Assembly: GCA_904066235.2 (NCBI GenBank)
Contig: CAJFCV020000002.1
Coordinates: 992,001-1,056,000, forward strand
Direction: 5' to 3'
From: Bursaphelenchus xylophilus
Lineage: Eukaryota; Nematoda; Chromadorea; Rhabditida; Aphelenchoididae
Length of the DNA stretch: 64,000 bases
The notes under the pieces were generated by a model. It saw only the letters and a program-made list of their open reading frames with translations, had not been told where the DNA came from and did not search any database. The position numbers were made by a program, and so were the translations under genes. Of this stretch, positions 1 to 10,989 are shown piece by piece. Every line of letters begins with the position of its first letter. Position 1 is the first letter of the stretch.

Positions 1-109
1 TAAAATTGACATAGATCACAAAAATTTTGCTAGCGAACTTTAAAGAAAACCGCAACGCCACGCTTAAAGCCCCTTTTCTGAAAAAAGAGTATGCAATTTT
101 AATTTTTAA

Positions 110-273
110 TACAGTGGGGACCGGATCCAGTGGCAAAAAACGTACCGTTTTGCATCCGGAAACTTTCAAAAATGTGGCAAAATGCCTCGCTCTTTTTGTG
201 AGGGCCCTTCAAATCGGAGTTTTTTCACTTGAAGAGGGAAGCATTTTGCCACATTTTTGATACTTCCCGGAAT
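110..273. mobile_element. Family-A palindromic MITE, 3'-truncated
   Basis: Family A (defined here) is a ~250-bp element read almost identically on both strands: it begins CAGTGGGGGACCTGATCC, ends in the reverse complement and is flanked by TA. The TA target and CAGTG end are Tc1/mariner-like; there is no coding capacity. This copy has the left end and centre, but lacks the right terminus. Confidence 0.75.
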
Positions 274-314
274 TATATTTGTCGTGCTTGCGATCTAAAA
301 AGCCGTATGAAACA

Positions 315-562
315 TACAGTGGCGGACCTGATCCAGTGTCAAAAAAAGTGCCATTTTGCGTCCGGGAGGAATAAAAAACATGGCAAAATACCTCCCTTCC
401 CAAGTGCAAAAACTCCGATTTCAAAAGCGCGTCCGCTCTTTTTGTGAGGTCTCTTCAAAAAGAAGTTTTTTTCACTTGGAGATGGAAGCATTTTGCCACA
501 TTTTTAATACCTCCCGGATGCAAAATGATACATTTCTGCCACTGGATCAGGCCCCCACTGTA
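315..562. mobile_element. Family-A palindromic MITE, full length
   Basis: Both termini present with TA at each end; 248 bp. It lies at the unresolved 3' end of the channel gene. Confidence 0.85.
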
Positions 563-599
563 GATTGTTAGATCTGTAAAATCGGACGTTCTTTTCCTT

Positions 600-3500
600 A
601 GTATTCAAACTTTCAGAGTGGAAGTGCACGCCCAAGGCGGTCATGATCTTCACATCAAATACCCTCGCTGGTTCGCCATCAAACTCACGCAATTCGTTCG
701 GGAGAACACCCAGAAGAAGCTGCACAAGTAACGTCTCCTCTTCCACCTTGTCTGATTGTTATTTTGTATATTCCACAAATTGCCGGAGCCTCTTTTTCAT
801 TCGCCTTATATTATTTGATCTAATTAAAAGCGTTGTTGTTTGCAACAACAAATAAACGAAAAAATGGTAAAGTCGGGCTCATTTTTTTGTAGAAATGAAA
901 TATTTATCGACGTTACAAAAGTCAAAACCTTTATTAGCTGAAAATCCCTGGATCGACCAAAAATTTGGCTGTAGTGCCTATCTTTGCGAAATACAATCGT
1001 CCTGTCGGCCTTCCGTAAACACAAAATAGTACATGATAAGGAATAAGAGGAAGGTGAGAGGGTAGAATATCCGACAGAAGTTGTCCAGATATCTGGAATC
1101 AAGTTTGAACCGGTCGGATTATGACTTTGTTCTTACCTTCCAGTCTTATGGTATCTTTCGGCCTTGTGGACCAAGGCATCTTTGTACTCTTGGGTAAGGT
1201 CGGTTCGCTTTTTGTTCGCCGATTTTCTCTAAAATTTTGGAATAGAAAGCAGGTCAAATTCAAATTTACAGGGGAAGTACTTCAAGTACGACGCACGTCA
1301 AACTGAGGAGTCCGGTGACCAGAATAGACTCTTCGCTATCGGTTTTTTACACTTCGTCTTGATTTCACAGAGAAGTCAGCGAAAAAGGCGCGCAAAAACG
1401 TACTCTCTCGCCCCAAAGAATCCCCATTTCTTCCCCGACAAAAAGTTTTTTGGGTCTTTTTTCGCGGATTGCCAACCTATTCACCGTACTGTTTGAGTCT
1501 ATCTCAGTTTGACGTGCGACGCTCAGATTTTGATGAAACTTGGCATAAATTTAGAATATTTTTTTTCCAAAATATGTGCGAGAATCCCAGCTCGCGCTTT
1601 GCAGAAACAACCGAGATTTTTAGATCGAAAGTTGGCGAAAATTTGAATTTTTTTGCCGAATTTCAGTCCGAAAAATTTCATGCCTATTTCTCTCATTGAG
1701 GGTAATGTTCCCATGAAAAATATTTTTTTTCCGCACAAAACCAGCGAAGCTATGGTCAAAAATTGTTTTTCTCTCTGACCGCTCTCCACGTTCAGCATGC
1801 TCTCTCGGCTGCAAAAGTTGTTGAATATCTCGGCGGCGCTTGCAAAGCGCGGGCTAAAACTTTCAGGAATTGATATTTAGTTCATGCCCGATACGTGTAC
1901 AAAATCGAAAGAAAATCGGAGCGTCGCATTTGTGGTACTTCCCTTGTTAGTAAAAAATAGTATTTTGCCTTTTGCAGACGTCATTCCTTACCAACTGATT
2001 AGCTCTTTTGTCAAAGCCGATGACAAACAATGTCTGCAACAGGGTAAAGAAGACAAAGCCAGTAATGTAGCCAAACCACAGATCAATGGCCTTCATGTAC
2101 GACACACTGGGCAAGTGCTCTCTCGCTCCTGCGGACTCTGTGGACAGAGTCAAAAGCACGGTAATGGCCACACCAATACGGCCCTCCATAAACTCCTCGG
2201 GAAGCCAGACTCCGACCCAAGAGAACATCAACGCCAACGACGTTGGAATATAGGTTTGAGCCACGTGAAAACCGACGTCACGCTTGAGACGAAACAACGC
2301 CCTAAGGCAGGAGAATTCTCCAGATTTCCGAGACTTATTGCAAACAGTCGGTTCGTATCTGTCAATGTAAAGTTCCGGCAATTTTACATCAGGATTTTTG
2401 TCAATGGCGTCAATTTTATTGGTAAACCATTCAAATCGAACGGTTTCAACGGGATAGGCAACTAGAAGTGCAATATAAATGGTCCAAAATGGTTGTAGAA
2501 CTTACAAGATTTGATGAGGAGCTCACATGTTTGCTTGTCATGCGGATATTTGCATAGGACCAAGTTGCAGGCTGGCTTCAGCTTTATTCTAAAAAAATGC
2601 CTACAGTGGGGCAGCTGATCCAATGGCAAAAGACGTACCATTTTGCTTCCAGGCAGCATCAAAAAAAGTGGCCAAATACCTCCCTCTACAGGTGGAAAAA
2701 ACTCAGATTTCAAAAGCGCGCCCGCTCTTTTTGTGAGGAAAAAAGGGCGCGCCCTTCAAAACAAAGCTTTTTCGCTTGAAGAAGGAAGCATTTTGCCACA
2801 TTTTTGATACTTCCCGAATGCAAAATGATACGCTTTTTACCACTGGATCAGGTCCACTGTAATGGAAAGCATTCGTTTTTGATTCAACAGTCGCGTACCC
2901 AGGCAAACTCTTTTTATTCAAATTTTTTTCCTGTGTGTTAACCTACCTTGTTTCGTACAAAACGATGCCATCGCTGAAGATTCTCATCAAAAAGTTCAAG
3001 AATGTGACTTCATGGAATTCGGCCTCTTTGGCATTCGCAAAGAATGGATCGGGCCTCCAGATTTTCTCCAAAATATCTTCTTCTTTAACTAATATTGGTT
3101 TTCCATATGGGTTGACGAGCCGTGCATCTCGCCAAGACATTATTAAGTATATATCCATGTCGTAGTCCTGAAATTACTTTGCACAAATAGCATGATATAT
3201 TATGAAGAGTAAGGTATAAACTCCTTTACCATCGTTGAGGTTTGGAAATTGCTCATTGACTCGATGTAGATTCCGAATCTCACAACCACCGCCGATCCTT
3301 GGAAAACGATTGGGGCCGAGAAAGCATCATATTGATTTTTCTGTAGGACCGGGATGATATAGCTACCTCCGAGGGTTCTAAACACAATAAAAATATCTTG
3401 TGAACTTTTATGAACAACCTTGTAGCATTGGTCCTGGTCAAAACTTCATCCACTTCCGTATCGTTTCTCAGCTTTTCCGCGAGTTCGGTCAAGTTGACTC

Positions 3501-5440
3501 CGGCAAGCTCTAGGGCCGTTATGTTTACTCCAATCGGACCTTCGATCTCAATACCTGAAAATCAACGTATTTTATAGTAAAAATGTTGGTGACTGGGCAG
3601 AAGCATAAGGTTTCGATCCGTGAAGCCCATATCAATCGCCAAAGAGTAGAGCCCTCATGACTGAAGGATAAACATCAAATTACCTTCAAAATCACTGGCA
3701 TTGAACGAATCCACGGCTGTCGGAACATAATCTGCGCAGATCCCAGGCAAATGCAGGACCACTTTTTCATATCGGTTGAAGCTATGAGGATCAATCTTCA
3801 GCTTCAAGGCGTTGGCCGCATCAGTTGACAAAATGTACATCAGAGGGCTGAAAGTAAACAAGTTAGGTGATTTGAAATATCAAAACAAAGAACTTATTCC
3901 TACGTATTTTACCAATCAAATATATATAATTTGCCTCCTACTTTGTCTCATCCGTTGCGTCGATTTGAATCCACGCTTCTTCGATCGAAACGTTGTCGCC
4001 TAATTTTTGTTTTGCGACTGTCAACAGCTCCCTCTCTTCGACCGCAATGTCCTCAAGCCAGTCCTGATCCGGACTCTCCTCGTTTGGCTTTGGTTCCGCA
4101 GTGGTTCCTTCTTCTGCCTGCTCAATTACTACGGTGTCACCGGCGCGTCGGTGCCGACGAATTACAACTCTTTGTTGGATTTCGTATTGAGGCTGAAAAT
4201 TCAATAAGTAAAATGGCATTTTTAAAGTACTCCTTTCCAAATAACCTACCGAATCCTTGAACATTCCCATCATGTTTTCGTCGTATGTTTTTGTAGTGTA
4301 TTCTAGATTTTCTGGCCTCAACGTCGTCACATTCTCGTTGCTTTTTTCTGTCACAGTAATATTCTTTGTAAAGTTTTTAATGACCTCGTTCAACTGTATC
4401 GCCAAGTTTGTCAGTGTCTCAGCATTTGGATGTAGCTCTTCCTAAAACGGTCAATATTCAAGGAGCTGTGAAAGAAACTTACCTTAAAAGGGTCGCAAAT
4501 TGTGCTTTTCTCGTCAATTCCAATCTTCCTCGCCATTGTAGGGTCACTATACCAAAGCTGCCGGGAGTGGTTGCCGCAAACTTCTTTGTAGACAACTCCA
4601 ATGGCTTCGTATTCGTCTAGAAGCTCAGGATCGAGGCCAACTTCTTCTAGTCGAGAGCTAGAGTCAATGACTTCAAATTCCATCTTTTCGACCTTCTCGG
4701 ATTCCTCCGAGGAGTCCTCAGATTCAGTTGTCGATTTCAGTGTTTCATTGGACAACTCGACAGTAGAATTTGTTGACTAAACCAAAGAGAAATTGCAATT
4801 GCTTTGTAAAAATATTTTAGGCTGTCTTTTGAAGGCCTCCTACCGTCAAATTCAAATTTTCATTCCAATACTCAATCCATGGTTTGCATTCCGCTAGCGT
4901 CGATAAATTCATCCCTTTATCCTCCGCTTTGTACGTTGCATCGATCCACAAAATGGTCTTGTTCGACGCCTCAAGAGCTATACTTCATAGTTCGTTACAA
5001 AGGTATACCGGCGATCACTTACTCGGAGCTGTAGCTTTATCATCCCTCGGGACTTCGGTTGTCTCCGGATCCTCTGGCTCCGGGGTTGTTGGAGGGATAA
5101 CCACTGGAATCGGAGTTGTTTCTGCAGGAGGAACTTCTTGATACTCCGGTCGGATGCCGTTGCTAAAACATAAAGTTGTAATCGAAATTATGGCTCACTA
5201 ATTTGGGTAAGTAGTAGTAGTTGTGGTAACCGAAGTAGTGGTTGTTGTTAAGGGAGCTTGAGTCAGAGGCGTATAGCCGATATTATTGTTTATTAGCTCC
5301 TCTTCATCGTCGTTCCACTTCGATTGAATTGATCCCATCCCAAGCTTGTTCTTGTTGCCATCGTCTCCCCGACCTTGTTTTCGACGAGATTCCGATGTTA
5401 TAAAGAGCAGAAGTACGATGACAAAGATCTTGAGGTTCAT
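600..5440 (-). CDS. Cys-loop ligand-gated ion channel subunit with long N-terminal extension (3' end unresolved)
   Basis: Pentameric ligand-gated channel subunit of the plasma membrane. Exons on the minus strand, all in consistent phase: 5440-5199, 5162-5023, 4977-4844, 4776-4483, 4441-4250, 4192-3942, 3847-3684, 3554-3419, 3377-3230, 3167-2947, 2588-2506, 2461-1992 (825 codons). It starts with a signal peptide (MNLKIFVIVLLLFITSES), then about 500 residues rich in Thr, Pro and Glu, then the ligand-binding domain (exons 9-12) with a Cys-x13-Cys loop containing YPHD, then M1-M3 in exon 12. M2 has the usual leucine-rich core but reads MEGRIG where anion channels have PAR before it. M3 is followed by SYMKAIDLW, as in the GABA/glycine/glutamate-gated branch. 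A continuing exon probably lies at about 600-748 (open frame VEEETLLVQLLLG), but no M4 was found, so the end is unresolved. The last intron holds nested transposons. Family is certain; ligand and ion selectivity are not. Confidence 0.85.
1269..1946. mobile_element. Family-B TIR element (PIF/Harbinger-like) with family-D insertion
   Basis: Family B (defined here) is ~450 bp with TIRs starting CAGGGGAAGTAC and containing GCGACGCTCAGATTTT, flanked by a 3-bp TTA or TAA duplication. The duplication here is TTA at 1266-1268 and 1947-1949. This copy is lengthened by a 223-bp family-D element at 1294-1516. It sits in the last resolved intron of the channel gene. Confidence 0.8.
1294..1516. mobile_element. 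Family-D TIR element with 5-bp target duplication CGACG
   Basis: TIRs CACGTCAAACTGAG / CTCAGTTTGACGTG. The duplication CGACG is at 1289-1293 and 1517-1521, inside the left TIR of a family-B copy, so the insertion is younger than that copy. No coding capacity. Confidence 0.8.
2602..2861. mobile_element. Family-A palindromic MITE, full length
   Basis: Both ends with TA; located in the 358-bp intron between the LBD exons 2947-3167 and 2506-2588 of the channel gene. Confidence 0.8.
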
Positions 5441-5446
5441 TGTAAC

Positions 5447-5449
5447 CTG
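5447..5449 (-). promoter_or_regulatory. Trans-splice-acceptor-like site before the channel start codon
   Basis: On the minus strand TACTTCAG lies only 6 nt before the ATG at 5440. A splice acceptor with no upstream exon of this gene is what a spliced-leader addition site looks like in nematodes. It also supports the chosen start. No spliced-leader gene is visible in the window, so this is inference. Confidence 0.4.
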
Positions 5450-5912
5450 AAGTACAAGATAACCTTCAGGCTTACAGACGTTAATTGCAAAATATTTATA
5501 ATCTCAAGAAGCCGCCCCAAAATAACAAAAATTTTAACGACCAAAGATTCAACCGCAAATCCCCGAATGACCAAAACGACTTTTTTCATTTTGCAAAAAT
5601 TTTTGGTAGAGAACCCCTTTTCCAAATTAGCCGACTCTCTCTGATCGGGCCGCGGAAACCCCTCGTTTCCTTGATTCAAATTCACGCTTCGTTAGATTTG
5701 AAACCGCTAAGATTTTTTACGTGTTTTAAGGCTATTTTTTTGTGTTATTTTATAGAAATGGGTAAAATACAATGAAATGATGAGTGTTTTTTTATGATGG
5801 AAAGTATAAGCCGATAGATTATTTATAATATTTTTTATTAATACAATACCGGGAACAATGATAAAAAATGGATAAACGAGTTAAAAATCATATTTAAATC
5901 ATCGGAATTAAA

Positions 5913-6469
5913 TTAATTATGCCTGTAGGGCTTGCGGCTTTTCTGCATGCAATGTCGACAAAAGCAGACATCGTAGTTGGCGTCGCGTTGACAGAGATGG
6001 CCCTGAGGCTGGTAGGGCGCTGGCTGAGGTTGGTAGGCCATCGGCATTCCATATGAGCCCATTCCCATTGGGTATTGCGTTTGGGCGTTGGCTGGAGGGC
6101 AATAATATTGAGGCTGCTGTAAATATAATGTATTAGTAAGACCTTAAAGCTAAAATATTCAAAATTAACAAAAAAAAATCAACTTACATTATAATAGCCG
6201 GTTTGGCCAATGTATTGAGGCTGGACCGCACAATACTGCGTAGGCTGGAATAAAGTTTCGGACGCCGTAGACCACTCCGAATAGGTAGGCGAGGGGCATT
6301 CATAAGATGAATATCCCGATGGCGCGGACGAGGTAGAAGATGGCCTGGAGTCGAAGCCTTGGCTCGGGACGGGGCTGGGGATCACAGAAGGCGAAGCGCG
6401 AGAAGGCTTGGGCCCCCAAACATCAAGGAACTCCGCGAACACAAAGTTATCAGCAAACTCCTGGGACAT
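5913..6469 (-). CDS. Small Pro/Tyr/Gln-rich protein with C-terminal CFCxxCM motif, paralogue of 9714-10174
   Basis: Two exons, 6469-6188 and 6116-5913, joined in phase 0; 161 residues. The N-terminus reads FADNFVFAEFLDVWGP, the middle is low-complexity (Ser/Pro then Gln/Tyr/Pro), and the C-terminus reads YDVCFCRHCM before a basic tail. No signal peptide or membrane segment is visible. I do not recognise the family. The first and last motifs and the single phase-0 intron are shared with the divergently oriented gene at 9714-10174, so the two are paralogues. The short Cys cluster could bind a metal, but no known zinc-finger class fits. TATA-like TTATATAC lies at about 6542, and a CAG acceptor-like site lies 13 nt before the ATG (6483-6485). 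Confidence 0.75.
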
Positions 6470-7704
6470 CTTGGAAATTGGACTGAAGCTGATATTAATC
6501 CAAAGGAAATGATGTGATGAAAATTATAAAATTCTTCTTGCTTATATACTGCCCATTGCGTATTTTTCTGCTTATTTTGATTTTGATTTATCTTTGATTT
6601 TCTGTTTATTGCGCAAAAGGAAGTTCTGAGGCGTTGCGTATCTTCATGATTTTCTGCTGATTTTTTTCTGCTGCGACATGGACAATTGTAGTTTTTTCTG
6701 TCATAACTGTAGCGAACTTTCAAAAAAATTGGATGTCTGTTCTTGAATGTCTTGATCAAGCCTTCAAAATGTAGTAAAAACTATTACTCAAAGAATTCGC
6801 ATCCAAAATTTCGTTGCCTTGGCAACCACTCATTACGTAATGAATATCATGGCCGCAGGGCAATGAAAATGAATATTCGGACCACCCGCACAAAATGTAA
6901 ATACGTCTGTGTCAGCTACTGCATACAAGATATTCACAATGTCATCAACTGCTGGTCGTACCACCATCGTATCCTCCAACAATGCCATTTTGTTATTTAC
7001 AATTATTTGTCATTGGAAAGCAGTAATGTAAAATTTGCCACTCTGAACTGTAGCGCATTCCATGGTCAACAACTACATTCGCCTTATTTCGAGGCCACCC
7101 GCAGAGCTTTACATCGACATACGATATCTTTACCTTGAAACGAAGATATAAATATGGTTCCTAATGAGCAATCCCATTATCCCGCCGCTGTCGATGGTAT
7201 CTTGGTGTCGAGCGTATGGTAATTAGCATTGACACCTTCGCGGGTGGCCGCGAAATTATTGCCATAGGGTCTTGCAAGGTGTAAATGAGCGCAAAGTAAT
7301 GTGGCCAACGTACGGCCGTATGGCCAAGGGGCGGTCGCCATAGAAACCAACAAAAAAGATAACAAATTTTTTGATTAATTATATTCACAGTATTATTTTT
7401 ATCAAGGAGTTTGTCGAAGAATGACAAAATTTTTTTCAAGATTGGGATTTTACAGTTGCCGAGCGAATGGATCGTACTTGGTCAAGGGCTGGTTGAATCG
7501 ATTGCGGACGCAAGTTCCCCAAGTCCCGAAAACGCAAGGAACTCCGTACGAGTTGTGCATGAAGATAAGACCGGAGGAAAGAAGCTAAAAAGGGAACTTT
7601 TTTATATATTTTTTGTTGCCAAATGTGGTCTTCTGATTTTTACAAAAGCTTGGGAAAAGTGTTAGAGATCACTTGATATGCCCGCTGATATAGAACACTA
7701 GACT

Positions 7705-8243
7705 TCATCCAGACAAAATTCTCGGTGAACGCAAAATTTGAGGCAAATTAAGTTCCAACGACAACTAATTAAAGAGAATCCTTTGAAAACCTTTTACTCT
7801 TTGCTGATCTCACCTTATATTCCGTATAGCCTCTCCCAGTCATAACTCCGGACGTTTCAAATATCCTCCCAACAATTGTCCAAGTGTCCGACGGCTTATA
7901 GACGCGGATATATGTCCTGGTGTTACAGGTCCCCCTTACTCGATAAGTCGCTGTATCTCCGCGGCGTTGGAAGTGGAATCTGCAATGATCTTGAGTACAT
8001 TTGGGGCATAGCTACATAGCAACACACTATTTTATATATCTATAACGGAAAATACATTTTTCACATCGATATTACTCTGGACACTTACTCTGGCGATAAA
8101 GCTCCATTAGGCTCTTGAATCTGAACGATTAACGGTTGATCAACCGGGCCAACGTATTCTATTCGGATCTCAAAGTCACATCCATGGATTTGAGCGCATA
8201 ATACTGTCGTCGACAAGGCCCATAAAAGTGCAGCTAATCGCAT
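7705..8243 (-). CDS. Small secreted protein of unknown function
   Basis: Exons 8243-8093, 7979-7814 and probably 7763-7705. The start MRLAALLWALSTTVLC is a clear signal peptide and lies 2 nt after an acceptor-like TTTCGCAG (8246-8248), which supports it over an in-frame ATG at 8267. The mature part has two Cys (in HGCDFEIRIEY and RGTCNTRTYIRVY) and alternates hydrophobic and polar residues, suggesting a beta-sandwich. Exons 1 and 2 join in matching phase through a TTGCAG acceptor. The third exon, with a phase-0 join through TTAATTAG, adds only about 19 residues and is uncertain. It lies between the two CFCxxCM paralogues. I cannot assign a function. Confidence 0.6.
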
Positions 8244-8245
8244 GT

Positions 8246-8248
8246 CTG
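8246..8248 (-). promoter_or_regulatory. Trans-splice-acceptor-like site, 2 nt before start codon
   Basis: TTTCGCAG directly precedes AC-ATG on the minus strand. It fits a spliced-leader acceptor and decides the start of the secreted protein at 8243 rather than 8267. No transcript evidence is available here. Confidence 0.4.
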
Positions 8249-8518
8249 CGAAATTCTTTGTAATCAAAATGCATGGTTATTCAACAAATTTTAATTTTTT
8301 TTATGAATCAGACTGCCTGATTATTAACGAGGGAATGGTCTGAACTTCCCCCAGCGTTTCGGAAAATGACTAGTACAGGTGGATAGAGCATGTCAACTTT
8401 AGTAAAAAGAGCCATTTTCCAGCTGCGGAATAAGCCCGGCCGACGAGAAAAATCGACCGAAAGTTCCACAAAAATTTCCTCTTTCTCTTCCCTCGGAAAA
8501 GAAGAGCGGTGTCCAGTG

Positions 8519-8590
8519 GTTCGGTTAGCCGAGTGGATAAAGCATCCGCTCGATATTCTTTTGGGGGTTGGTTCGATTCCGGGGTCTCGC
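8519..8590 (+). pseudogene. Degenerate tRNA-like sequence (SINE-head type)
   Basis: A box TAGCCGAGTGG at 8526 and B box GGTTCGATTCC at 8570 are at tRNA spacing and the D-arm resembles an Arg-type tRNA (GTGGATAAAGC). The acceptor arms do not pair and the T-stem has one mismatch and two GU pairs, so it is not a working tRNA. Confidence 0.5.
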
Positions 8591-8756
8591 GAAGGGCCGT
8601 GATAGGGCTTTGATGAGCAAGATCAAACTCTAACAACCCAAAAAATATTTTGCCATTTTTATACGTTTTATACGGGAATTACACCAGAACAATAATCGTC
8701 AAAAAATGAATTTTTTCGGTGCTTCCGAACCTTCAAAGCGATGGAACGTAGACGTT

Positions 8757-9031
8757 ATACTAGTCGGGACAAAAAGTCCTGATAATTTTGCACTGTGCGG
8801 ATTTTTCTCCGTTTCGGTCGCACTCTGAAAAAAAAACGATTTGTCGCTCCGAAAAGTGGGAATCGCGCGCGACGTAAGGCAAAAACAAACAAAAATGCAC
8901 TGTGCAAATGCCCTTTTCGGGTCAAATGCACCGTGCAAAACACTTTTTTTCGCGATTTTCGCAGCGACAACCCTAAACGTTCAAATCCGCACAGTGCAAA
9001 ATTATCAGGACTTTTTGTCCCGACTAGTACT
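8757..9031. mobile_element. Family-H palindrome (GCACTGTGCGG core)
   Basis: 275-bp palindrome beginning ACTAGTCGGGACAAAAAG and ending in its complement, with GCACTGTGCGG in both arms. A related diverged copy is at 43653-43838. Confidence 0.6.
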
Positions 9032-9123
9032 TGTTTTGTGATAGACTTGACTTTGAAAAAGACAAAATATTTTTTTTTTGTGGTCAGAGTTTGATCTTGC
9101 TCATCAAAGCCCTATCACGGTCC

Positions 9124-9196
9124 TTCGCGAGACCCCGGAATCGAACCAACCCCCAAAAGAATATCGAGCGGATGCTTTATCCACTCGGCTAACCGA
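9124..9196 (-). pseudogene. Degenerate tRNA-like sequence, mirrored copy
   Basis: Reverse-complement twin of the + strand copy, with the same A and B boxes and only a few differences. It has the same acceptor-stem failure. Confidence 0.45.
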
Positions 9197-9713
9197 ACCA
9201 CTGGACACCGCTCTCCTTTTCCGAGGGAAGAGAAAGAGGAAACTTTTGTGGAACTTTCGGTCGATTTTTCTCGTCGGCCGGGCTTATTCCGCAGCTGGAA
9301 AATGGCTCTTTTTACCAAAGTTGACCTGCTCTATCCGCCTGTACTAGTCATTTTCCCAAACGCTGGGGGAAGTTCAGACCATTCCCTCGTAAGACTAAAT
9401 TTTAGTGGTCTTATGATTTTTTAACTGAAAAATTTTTGAATCTATATTTATTTGATACCTAACAATGTGTATTTAGAGCCTATTGACATTGATTTTTATA
9501 TCGTCTCCAATTATTATATTATAGATGAAGGGTTATATGCATAAGTAAAAATTGAACGTACGCAACAATCACTGGCCGCTTGAAAAGCAACGCAATCATC
9601 ATGCAGAAAAAGAATGACAGAAAATGTGGCACAGAAAATTCTCCGATTTTCCCATTTCATCAAAATAAAATCATTATCCTTCGATCCCCGTGTAGATTCC
9701 GCCTATCCGAAAT

Positions 9714-10174
9714 ATGGCTCTAGACTTTGGCGATAACTTTGTGTTTGTTGAGTACCTGGATGTTTGGGGTCCCAGGAAATCCGTCTCGCCCAGCCTCACT
9801 TCACGACCATCGTCGGCGGACAACCAGACAACAAGAGATTCGTTTTATTCTTGCCCATCCGATTTGTCAAGTCCATGTTCAACGCCGCCACCGCAAACTA
9901 AGAAGGATTCGAACGCGGAAACCAAGCCGCCTGTGGAAGTGGAAAAAGTCAAGGTATATAATTTATTTTCTCTAAAATATCCATAATGTCTTTGAGATTA
10001 CATTTATTTTTTCAGAAGTCTCCGAATTTCACATCGCCAAGCCGTTATATGCCCGCTGAAACTACCACAACGGCTCAAACGCAAGGCAACTCTCAGCATC
10101 GACAATCCAACTTCGACGTCTGTTTTTGCAAGGATTGCATGAGTCGCTACAAGTGGTACCCCAAATTTCACTAA
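9714..10174 (+). CDS. Small protein with C-terminal CFCxxCM motif, paralogue of 5913-6469
   Basis: Two exons, 9714-9953 and 10016-10174, phase 0; 132 residues. The N-terminus reads FGDNFVFVEYLDVWGP and the C-terminus FDVCFCKDCM. The two ends match the gene at 5913-6469 while the Ser/Pro/Thr-rich centre does not, so selection seems to act on the ends only. The intron is at the equivalent place and phase in both genes. An AATAAA signal lies 33 nt after the stop (10207-10212). The function is unknown to me; no signal peptide or membrane segment is visible. Confidence 0.75.
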
Positions 10175-10206
10175 CTGTTTGAAAGGCAGATGTGTAATTG
10201 GTTAAT

Positions 10207-10212
10207 AATAAA
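10207..10212 (+). promoter_or_regulatory. Polyadenylation signal AATAAA
   Basis: AATAAA 33 nt after the stop codon at 10174 marks the 3' end of the second CFCxxCM gene. Confidence 0.5.
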
Positions 10213-10273
10213 AGAGTATAAAACGTATAACTATTATTTTTTTCTGTCGTAATAAGAGACTGTTCTCGACTTA

Positions 10274-10742
10274 CAGGGGAAGTACTCCAAGTGCGACGCT
10301 CAGATTTTGTTTAAATTTTGCACACACGTCGGGTATGGACTAGATATCAATTCTTGAAAGTCTTGGCTCGCGCTTTGCGGGCGACGCCGAGATATCGAAC
10401 GATTGTTGCCGCCGAGAGAGCAGGTTAAACGTGGAGAGCGGTCAGAGAGAAAAGCGAAAAGCGCTTTTTGGCCATAACTTTGGCAGTTTCGTGCGGAAAG
10501 CTTTGATTTTTTATAGAAACATTATCCTTTACAGTAGAAGTAGGCATGAAAATTTTCGTGCCGAAATTCGGCAAAAAGTCCTAAATTTTCGCCGACTTTC
10601 GATCTAAAAATCTCGGTTGTTTCTGCAAAACGCGAGCTAAGAATCTTGCATATAGCTTACTAGAATATTGTTAGAAAAAATATTCTAAATTTGTGCCAAG
10701 TTTCATCAAAATCTAAGCGTCGCACTTGGAATACTTCCCCTG
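10274..10742. mobile_element. Family-B TIR element
   Basis: Complete copy, in the opposite orientation to the 12041 copy. TTA duplication at 10271-10273 and 10743-10745. Confidence 0.8.
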
Positions 10743-10989
10743 TTAGCCGAGTTTCGTTTAAAGTACCGTCGTTTTTTGGTAAGATGAATTATGATATACA
10801 ATATAACAACGTTGTATGTAGATGCATAGTCATAATAGTCACTTGTTTTATGTTTGCTTCCATCACATTGACCAATCCGTAAAAATAATAAACTAATAAA
10901 ATCATCCATTATGTATGAAAAGTATGCATGAATTTATGGTTGACTTGTGTTGGACATCTGTTTTTCTGTACTATTTTTTATTTTTAATA

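Larger units (their letters stand above)
8327..9390. repeat. 1.06-kb inverted repeat with tRNA-like arms and a nested palindrome
   Basis: The arms 8327-~8690 and ~9040-9390 are reverse complements. Each carries a pol III type A box (TAGCCGAGTGG) and B box (GGTTCGATTCC): at 8526-8580 on +, and mirrored at about 9135-9190. The centre (8757-9031) is a separate palindrome beginning CGGGACAAAAAGTCCTG. It looks like two head-to-head tRNA-derived SINE-like units around another element. Confidence 0.6.

Noticed and set aside
8519..8590. Functional tRNA gene
   Set aside because: A and B boxes are present, but the acceptor stem does not pair and the T-stem is flawed; the mirrored copy has the same faults.
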